A stretch of 11,801 bases of DNA from CAYZHV01 sp964478055 (GTDB lineage: Bacteria > Spirochaetota > Spirochaetia > DSM-27196 > Alkalispirochaetaceae): positions 1 to 11,801 of the forward strand of contig CAYZHV010000112.1 in NCBI GenBank assembly GCA_964478055.1, given 5' to 3'. This document shows, piece by piece, positions 6,861 through 11,801 of this stretch; within the stretch, counting starts at the first letter, position 1, and the number at the start of each line of letters is the position of its first letter. The notes under the pieces were generated by a model. The model did not search any database. It saw only the letters and a program-made list of their open reading frames with translations, and was not told the DNA's origin. The translations under genes and the position numbers were made by a program.

Positions 6861-8642
6861 ATGAGCATTTCCAACGAGCGCCTAAGGTTCTTAGACACCA
6901 TGGTGGTTTCATCTTCCGGCTGGCGAGGGGTTTTTGCGAAGGCCGAAGACTCCTTCGACGGAGAGGTGAGCCGGGAAAGACAGGATGTGGCGGCCGCCGC
7001 GGCCTACTCCATCGCGAGCCTTTTAGTCGAATCCGGAGGAGAAGGTGGTGTGGTGGTGGCAACGGACTCCCGACCGACGGGACCGCTTCTGGCAAAGGTG
7101 GTGCTCGAAGTACTCCGGGGCATGGAGCTCCCGGTGCGCTTTCTGGGGGTGAGTCCGACGCCGGAAGTTCTCGCCTACACCGGAGCGGCCCGGAATGTCC
7201 GGGGATTCATTATTCTGACCGCCAGCCACAACCCCGTGGGACACAACGGAATCAAGTTCGGAATGGGTGATGGCCGGGTCGCCGGCGGAGGAACCGCCGC
7301 GGCAGCGGCAGAGCTCTTCCGGGAGTGCCTTAGAGACGAGAATCGCTTCGGGTCAGCCGCCTCGGCTCGGGAGAAGGGGCAGCAACGGGGTCTCGAAGAG
7401 GTGTACGCCAGCCTCGGGAAGTACAAGGCCGAGGCCGAGGAGGCGTATCGGGGAAAGGTGTTGGAGACCATGCTCCGGGTTCCCCTGGAACAGCAGGGAG
7501 GCTCCTATCTCGGGAAACTGGAAGAGGAACTGCTCGCGAGTCCTCTTGGGATTGTGATCGACTTCAACGGGAGCGCCCGGGCGAATTCCATCGACAAAGA
7601 GTTTCTCCGAAGCCTCGGAGCGCGGGTCCGGGCTATCCACGACGCCCCGGGGGAGATCGCTCACAGTATCGTCCCCGAGGGGCCGGGGCTCGCCGACTGC
7701 AAAGAAGCTCTCGAGGAGGCGTATCGGGAGGACCCGGCCTTTCGCCTCGGCTACGTCGCCGACAACGACGGCGATCGGGGCAATCTAGTATTCATTAACT
7801 CCCGCACCGGCGAGGCGGAAGAACTCCACGCCCAGGAAGTGTTTGCCCTCGCCATGGTCGCCGAACTCGCCTGGAATGAACTGGTCTCCGTCCGCTCCAT
7901 CCCCCTTGCGGTGGTTGGAAATGGTCCCACCTCCCTGCGAGTTGACGCCCTCGCCCGCCTCTGGGGCGCCGAGGTGCACCGAGCGGAAGTGGGAGAAGCG
8001 AACGTAATCGACCGCGCCGCGGAGCTCTCGGATCGACGGGTCATCATTATGGGAGAGGGAAGCAACGGCGGGAACATCACTCCCCCTTCTCAGGTACGCG
8101 ACCCCCTCTCCACGGTGGGAGCGATGATCAAGCTCGCCAGGACCGAAGCCTTCGAGGGAGTCCTCGGGAAACTCGGCAGCGCCCCTACCGGTGATCGGAA
8201 CCTTCTCTCCCTGGTGCGCTCGCTGCCGGCTTACCATACCACCGGTGCCTACGAGGAACGTGCGATTCTCAGGATCTCCTCCCAGGACCACGGCAAACTC
8301 AAGGCCGCCTACGAGGAAATCTTTCCGGAAGCCTTCGAGGAACGTAAAGGTTGGCTCTCGGATAACTGGGCGATCGAGAGCTATCGAATCGTCAACTACG
8401 AAGGAACCCGGGAGTTTCCTGGGCCCGGTAACCGGAGCGGAGACGAGCGGGGCGGTTTCAAGGTGGAACTATTGGGCGATCAGGGCAAGCCGATAGGATT
8501 CGTCTGGATGCGCGGTTCCAAGACCGAGCCTGCCTTCAGGATTATGGCGGACCTAGCAACGAGCCGACGGGAAGATGAGGAGGCTCTCCTCGCCTGGCAC
8601 ACCGCGTTGGTGCGCCGGGCAGACGAGAGAGCCTCTCGGTAG
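6861..8642 (+). CDS. Phosphohexomutase family protein (phosphoglucomutase/phosphomannomutase-like)
   Basis: These enzymes move a phosphate between C1 and C6 of a hexose via a phosphoserine, feeding glycolysis, glycogen or cell-envelope sugar synthesis. From the ATG at 6861 the protein has 593 residues. It shows the phosphoserine loop TASHNP (Ser122), the Mg loop DNDGDR (301-306), a sugar-recognition loop GEGSNGG (398-404) and the C-terminal phosphate clamp RGSKTEP (551-557), so all four domains are complete. The N-terminal SSSGWRGVF motif recalls spirochaete family members. It is longer than a bacterial PMM/PGM of about 450-460 residues, with extra helical sequence between the Ser loop and Mg loop (about 150-230) and near the C-terminus. 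Substrate specificity cannot be read. The frame is also open from an ATG at 6786, but that start would leave only 14 bases to the divergent regulator and no room for a promoter; the ATG at 6900 (AAGG 12 nt upstream) is the other option. Its end lies 20 bases from the convergent mutY-like gene. Confidence 0.9.
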   Translation: MSISNERLRFLDTMVVSSSGWRGVFAKAEDSFDGEVSRERQDVAAAAAYSIASLLVESGGEGGVVVATDSRPTGPLLAKVVLEVLRGMELPVRFLGVSPTPEVLAYTGAARNVRGFIILTASHNPVGHNGIKFGMGDGRVAGGGTAAAAAELFRECLRDENRFGSAASAREKGQQRGLEEVYASLGKYKAEAEEAYRGKVLETMLRVPLEQQGGSYLGKLEEELLASPLGIVIDFNGSARANSIDKEFLRSLGARVRAIHDAPGEIAHSIVPEGPGLADCKEALEEAYREDPAFRLGYVADNDGDRGNLVFINSRTGEAEELHAQEVFALAMVAELAWNELVSVRSIPLAVVGNGPTSLRVDALARLWGAEVHRAEVGEANVIDRAAELSDRRVIIMGEGSNGGNITPPSQVRDPLSTVGAMIKLARTEAFEGVLGKLGSAPTGDRNLLSLVRSLPAYHTTGAYEERAILRISSQDHGKLKAAYEEIFPEAFEERKGWLSDNWAIESYRIVNYEGTREFPGPGNRSGDERGGFKVELLGDQGKPIGFVWMRGSKTEPAFRIMADLATSRREDEEALLAWHTALVRRADERASR

Positions 8643-8662
8643 CGCAAACTCATCGGATCCCC

Positions 8663-9559
8663 TCATTCCGGGATTCGGTATTGTTCCGGCTCCTCAGCAA
8701 GGATCATCCCCTCTCGGGCAAGATCCCCCAGGGCGCGATCGATGCGGCTAGTTTCGAAGTCGAGGGCCTCTTCGATCTCAGGCCGGCTCAGGCTCCTGCC
8801 CTCACCGGTCAGAAGCCGAAGAAGCGCTCCCCGAACCTCTCGGAGAGAGCCCTTGAAGGGGCTCTGGGGAGAGTAGCTCTTGCTCTTTCTCGCGAGGTTA
8901 CCGACTCTCGCCTTGATAATGACACCGAGGTCCATGAGAGCGTAGTACCACTCCCGGGGCTCCTCTCGGGAGAGGGTGCGCTCGACTATCGGCAACAGAT
9001 CCTTGTCGGAGACCCCGGTCTCTCCCGGAAAGTAGTAGTGGATGTAGACTGTTCGAATGTTGGTCTCGAGAAAGACCACCGGTCGATTGAAGGCGAAGGC
9101 GGCGATGCTGGCGGCGGTGTTTCTACCGATTCCCGGGAGCGTTTCGAGGAGCCCGGGCTCTTCCGGAAGCTTACCGTCGAACTCCGAGACGATTCGCTTG
9201 GCGCCCTCATGGAGGAACCGCCCCCGCCGATTGTAGCCAAGGCCGCTCCACTCCGAGAGAACCTCCCCCAAGGTAGCCGACGATAGAGCCTCGAAGGAGG
9301 GAAACCGAGCAAGAAACCGAGGGTATCGCTCCCGCACCCGGGCAACCTGGGTCTGCTGGAGCATCACTTCCGAGACAAAAACGCCGTAGGGGGATATTTT
9401 GTCACGCCACGCCATGGGGCGTCGGTGGTTACGGTGGTATTCCCAGACCCGGTCCACGAATGTGGCGTCCCTCTCCCGCTCGGGCAACTCGGAGAGTAGA
9501 GAGTCCGCTCCTAGAGGGAGCTCAGCCTGCGGCCCGCCCATTTGCTCCGGTTCGTTCAT
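8663..9559 (-). CDS. mutY: MutY-like adenine DNA glycosylase lacking the Fe-S cluster (HhH-GPD family, winged-helix C-terminus)
   Basis: MutY removes adenine mispaired with 8-oxoguanine. The N-terminal two thirds align well by eye with E. coli MutY: SEVMLQQTQVA contains the catalytic Glu (residue 64), WSGLGYNRR follows, and LPGIGRNTAA (141-150) is the helix-hairpin-helix. Three oddities are visible. The catalytic Asp position (LDGN in E. coli) is LETN, i.e. Glu165. The four Fe-S cysteines that should follow DLG near residue 215 are absent, and the 298-residue protein has no cysteine at all. The usual NUDIX-like C-terminal domain that reads 8-oxoG is replaced by a short winged-helix-like segment (about 235-298, beginning FKGSLREVRG). 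I recall similar clusterless forms in Treponema and other anaerobes. The ATG at 9559 overlaps the upstream HAD gene by 38 bases; the ATG at 9541 (GGAG just before it) is possible too. Family sure; exact base specificity less so. Confidence 0.85.
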   Translation of the reverse strand: MNEPEQMGGPQAELPLGADSLLSELPERERDATFVDRVWEYHRNHRRPMAWRDKISPYGVFVSEVMLQQTQVARVRERYPRFLARFPSFEALSSATLGEVLSEWSGLGYNRRGRFLHEGAKRIVSEFDGKLPEEPGLLETLPGIGRNTAASIAAFAFNRPVVFLETNIRTVYIHYYFPGETGVSDKDLLPIVERTLSREEPREWYYALMDLGVIIKARVGNLARKSKSYSPQSPFKGSLREVRGALLRLLTGEGRSLSRPEIEEALDFETSRIDRALGDLAREGMILAEEPEQYRIPE

Positions 9560-10223
9560 CTATCAGCTTCAGTACCTTCTCCGGCCCCAGGCTCGCCGCA
9601 CCGTGGGGAATGAGTAGGTCCACCTTCTCGAGAATTGGATCGCCCCGGAGTGAGGAGACCGAAGGGAGGGCAACCACCGCCATCCGAGCTGCCAGGGCAG
9701 CCTCGATTCCGGAGCGGGAGTCTTCCAGGACGAGACAGTGCTCCGGCTCGACCCCAACCCGTCGAGCAGCCTCCAGAAAGACATCCGGTGAGGGTTTTCC
9801 CTCACTCACTTCGTCGGCGGAAACCGTCGCGTCAAACCGCTGCCTGAGTCCGGTCGCTTCCAATGAGAATGCCAGGGTCTGTTTCGATGAGCCCGTGGCG
9901 ATGGCGCATGGCATTCCCCTCTCGTTCAGGGACTCCAAGAGTCGGACCGTCGCGGGGAAGACTTCCGTTCGCTCCTCGGCTATCTCATGGAAGTACCGGT
10001 CCTTCATCGACAAGAGCTCCTCAGTGTCGCCTTCGAGTCCGTAGCGTTCTTTCACGTACTCGATAACATTGGCGCTGCCCATACCGACAAAGAGGTCCCA
10101 GACCTCCTCGGGCAACTCGACACCCAGGTCTTTGAAAAAGCGTTCGTCCGCTATGCGATAATTGGGCTCCGAGTCGATCAGCGTGCCGTCCATGTCAAAG
10201 AGAACCGCCCGAATCTCCTTCAC
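9522..10223 (-). CDS. HAD-superfamily hydrolase, subfamily IA (beta-phosphoglucomutase/phosphatase-like)
   Basis: The 233-residue protein has all four HAD motifs: FDMDGTL (nucleophile Asp10, acid/base Asp12), IATGSS (Thr110, Ser112), the motif III Lys143 in EGKPSPD, and the metal-binding acids in LEDSRSG (Glu167, Asp168). A helical cap of about 70 residues sits between motifs I and II, as in beta-phosphoglucomutase, phosphoglycolate phosphatase and small sugar-phosphate phosphatases. The substrate cannot be told from sequence. The start is GTG at 10223, overlapping the trpS stop as GTGA; GGGAG 8 nt upstream is a good ribosome site, and the start fits the first strand of the fold. Its 3' end overlaps the mutY-like gene. 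The overlaps on both sides suggest translational coupling in one operon and not a dedicated shared pathway. Confidence 0.9.
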   Translation of the reverse strand: MKEIRAVLFDMDGTLIDSEPNYRIADERFFKDLGVELPEEVWDLFVGMGSANVIEYVKERYGLEGDTEELLSMKDRYFHEIAEERTEVFPATVRLLESLNERGMPCAIATGSSKQTLAFSLEATGLRQRFDATVSADEVSEGKPSPDVFLEAARRVGVEPEHCLVLEDSRSGIEAALAARMAVVALPSVSSLRGDPILEKVDLLIPHGAASLGPEKVLKLIDERTGANGRAAG

Positions 10224-11278
10224 TCCTGCTTCTCCCGCTTCTTTCGGACGCTCTCCGCCTTTCGGCTGATCTTGTTCCAGACGCCGGTAAGGCCCATCGC
10301 TTTTTTCGCCGCGGTCACCGTAGCTCGCGCTTCTTCCCTCATCGCCATGGTTCCCTCGAAAATCACCTCGTCTACGAGGCCGCTCACCGCCTCATATTCC
10401 GCCCGGCGCTCCCGCAACGGGTCGAGGAACTCATTCAGCGCCCGGGCAAGCTTCTCCTTCACTTCCACGTCTCCGACCTTTCCGGTCCGGTAGCGCTCCT
10501 TGAGATCCGCTACCTCTTCCTTTCTCGGATTAAAAATGTCGTGGTAGATAAAGACCGGATTACCCTCCACGGTTCCGGGGATGTCCGCCCGGACGCGGTT
10601 CGGGTCGGTGTACATGCCCCGGACCTTCTTCTCCACGGTTTTTTCGTCGTCCGAGAGAAGAATCGCGTTGCCCAGGGATTTGGACATTTTCGCGGAGCCG
10701 TCGGTCCCCACCAGGGTGGGCACGGAGCCCACCATGACATCGGGGACCGGAAAGACCTCACCGTAGAGGTTGTTGAACCGCCTGGCAATTTCCCGGGTCA
10801 GCTCGACGTGGGCCTCGTTGTCCTTGCCCACCGGAACCAGATGCGCCCGGGGCAGAAGGATGTCCGCACTCTGCAACACCGGATACCCGAGAAGCCCGTA
10901 GGGCATCTCCCCGAGTTGGGCGCCCTTCGCCATATCCTTAAGGCTCGGCATCCGCTGAAGCCTCGGCACGGTAACCAGCATTTGGAATATGAGATTGAGC
11001 TCGTACACCTCGTGGACCGCCGACTGAAGGTAGATGTAGGACTTCTTTGGGTCGATCCCTACCGCGAGATAGTCCAGGACCATCTGCCGGGCATTCTCGG
11101 TAATGCCTTCGACATTGTCCTTCTCCGGACGGGTGGTAAGTGTATGGAGGTCCGCGATAATGAAAAAGCAGTCGTACTCCTCCTGCAGGCGAACCCGGTT
11201 CTGGAGAGAGCCGACGTAGTGGCCCAGATGGAGCCGCCCTGTCGGCCGGTCCCCGGTCAGAATGCGTTTTTTGCTCAT
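10220..11278 (-). CDS. trpS: Tryptophanyl-tRNA synthetase
   Basis: This class I aminoacyl-tRNA synthetase charges tRNA-Trp with tryptophan in the cytoplasm. The protein has 352 residues, close to the usual bacterial length. It starts MSKKRILTGDRPTG and has the HIGH-type signature as HLGH (17-20), the tryptophan-pocket stretch MPYGLLGYPVLQSADILL (125-142), GKDNEAHVELTREIARRFN (151-169) and the KMSKS loop intact (197-201, followed by LGNAI). The frame stays open to 11383, but the ATG at 11278 is the true start because it matches the family N-terminus and has a strong ribosome site before it. It lies 19 bases after the AI-2E gene and overlaps the HAD gene start by 4 bases. No T-box leader or Trp-rich leader peptide is visible in the short gap upstream; the operon promoter must lie outside the window or inside the upstream gene. 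Confidence 0.97.
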   Translation of the reverse strand: MSKKRILTGDRPTGRLHLGHYVGSLQNRVRLQEEYDCFFIIADLHTLTTRPEKDNVEGITENARQMVLDYLAVGIDPKKSYIYLQSAVHEVYELNLIFQMLVTVPRLQRMPSLKDMAKGAQLGEMPYGLLGYPVLQSADILLPRAHLVPVGKDNEAHVELTREIARRFNNLYGEVFPVPDVMVGSVPTLVGTDGSAKMSKSLGNAILLSDDEKTVEKKVRGMYTDPNRVRADIPGTVEGNPVFIYHDIFNPRKEEVADLKERYRTGKVGDVEVKEKLARALNEFLDPLRERRAEYEAVSGLVDEVIFEGTMAMREEARATVTAAKKAMGLTGVWNKISRKAESVRKKREKQE

Positions 11279-11285
11279 GTTGTAT

Positions 11286-11293
11286 TCACCTCT
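11286..11293 (-). promoter_or_regulatory. Shine-Dalgarno site deciding the trpS start
   Basis: Minus-strand AGAGGTGA ends 7 nt before the ATG at 11278 and is a near-perfect anti-16S match. It sits just inside the 19-base gap after the AI-2E gene stop and rules out the upstream in-frame start at 11383, which would run through the neighbouring gene. Confidence 0.8.
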
Positions 11294-11297
11294 GGCG

Positions 11298-11801
11298 TCA
11301 GGAGACTCTTTCTTCTTCCTCAGCCTTGCTGTTTCCCCGCCGCCTTCTGGCGCGGTAGTTGCCAGTACCCATGAGGATACCAACGGGCTCGAGACCCGGT
11401 ATGTTTTCGAAGACTATCTTGATCGCAACGGTCATGGGCACCGCCAGGAAGAGTCCGGCGATCCCCCAGAGCCAGCCCCAGGCGAGGAGAGAAAAGAGAA
11501 TAATCACCGGGCTCAGATTGAGCCGATCGCCCAGGAGCTTCGGGTCCAGGACATTGCCGATGAGAAACTGGGCACTCCCCATGGAGATCAGCACCGCAAA
11601 GATCCGCTGCCAGTCCGGCAGAAACTGGAGCACCGCAAAGCCAACACTAAGAACCGTGATCGCCACTGAGCCGATGCTCGGGATAAAGTTGAAGAGAAAG
11701 GTGAGAACCGCCCAGATAAAGGGAAAATCGACCCCGATGAAATTGAAGGCTACGTAGACCACTACCGCCGTAAGGGTGCTGACAAAGAGCTTTACCGCGA
11801 T
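11298..11801 (-). CDS. AI-2E family membrane transporter, C-terminal part (5' partial)
   Basis: The frame is open from the window edge to TGA at 11298-11300, giving the last 167 residues; the valine (GTG) at 11762 is internal. The family (TqsA/YdiK/PerM-like) comprises polytopic inner-membrane proteins linked to export of autoinducer-2 or to ion/proton antiport; the real substrate is usually unknown. Visible hallmarks are FLFNFIPSIGS and the conserved block NVLDPKLLGDRLNLSPV followed by SLLAWGWLWGIAGLFLAVP, with several hydrophobic membrane segments. The tail (about the last 20 residues) is highly charged, with RARRRR then EEEE, and probably cytoplasmic. It is the first visible gene of the run leading into trpS, 19 bases downstream. 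Family assignment is firm; the function in this organism is not. Confidence 0.9.
   Translation of the reverse strand: MAVKLFVSTLTAVVVYVAFNFIGVDFPFIWAVLTFLFNFIPSIGSVAITVLSVGFAVLQFLPDWQRIFAVLISMGSAQFLIGNVLDPKLLGDRLNLSPVIILFSLLAWGWLWGIAGLFLAVPMTVAIKIVFENIPGLEPVGILMGTGNYRARRRRGNSKAEEEERVS

Noticed and set aside
7785..8291. Minus-strand open frame of 168 codons
   Set aside because: Antisense to the phosphohexomutase core, including close to the metal loop and over the sugar loop; no domain of its own.
8624..8638. Small inverted repeat (CGAGAG / CTCTCG) at the end of the phosphohexomutase gene as a terminator
   Set aside because: Only a 6-bp stem with a 3-nt loop and no T tract on either strand; no intrinsic terminator is convincing between these convergent genes.
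10541..11374. Plus-strand open frame of 277 codons
   Set aside because: Antisense to trpS, whose HIGH and KMSKS motifs prove the coding strand.
11279..11383. N-terminal extension of TrpS to an in-frame upstream start
   Set aside because: It overlaps the AI-2E gene end, has no family similarity, and the strong ribosome site points to the ATG at 11278.
1..11801. CRISPR arrays, tRNA or rRNA genes, insertion sequences, phage or attachment sites
   Set aside because: No spaced repeats, cloverleaf, transposase or integrase sequence was seen on reading; the gaps between genes are too short to hide most of them.

Overview
The window reads as an ordinary bacterial chromosome segment: dense, GC-rich by eye (not counted), with no mobile element, repeat array or RNA gene that I can see. 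It holds eight protein genes, two of them cut by the window edges. The best guess for the source is a spirochaete of the Spirochaetales type. This rests on remembered family resemblance: the form of the phosphohexomutase N-terminus (an SGWR motif) and a cysteine-free MutY relative like those of Treponema. It is an inference and not proven by the sequence.

Layout. (1) 1-2866, plus strand: a very long fused gene, entering from outside the window. It carries the end of a 2-oxoacid dehydrogenase E1-alpha, a whole E1-beta, a lipoyl domain, an Ala-rich linker and a complete FabH-like ketoacyl synthase III. (2) 2867-3039: a convergent gap with two tandem intrinsic terminators, both oriented for the minus strand. 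(3) 6771 down to 3040, minus strand: a two-gene signalling operon, a double-receiver response regulator followed by a soluble hybrid histidine kinase (PAS, HisKA, HATPase, REC, REC, HPt). (4) 6772-6860: a short divergent promoter region. (5) 6861-8642, plus strand: a phosphohexomutase. (6) 11801 down to 8663, minus strand: a tightly packed run of an AI-2E family membrane protein (partial), tryptophanyl-tRNA synthetase, a HAD hydrolase and a MutY-like DNA glycosylase. The last three overlap end to start.

How the parts work together. The fused gene looks like a machine that decarboxylates a 2-oxoacid, loads the acyl group on its own lipoyl arm and probably offers it to its own ketoacyl synthase, where a normal complex would have an E2 acyltransferase. 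That would link keto-acid oxidation directly to starting a fatty acid or other lipid chain. The kinase and regulator contain all the parts of a multistep phosphorelay, but neither has a DNA-binding output. The minus-strand trpS run is housekeeping (translation, a small phosphatase, oxidative DNA repair), with the repair enzyme being an unusual clusterless form.

The most interesting items are the E1-lipoyl-KAS III fusion and the cysteine-free MutY homologue with Glu at the catalytic Asp position.
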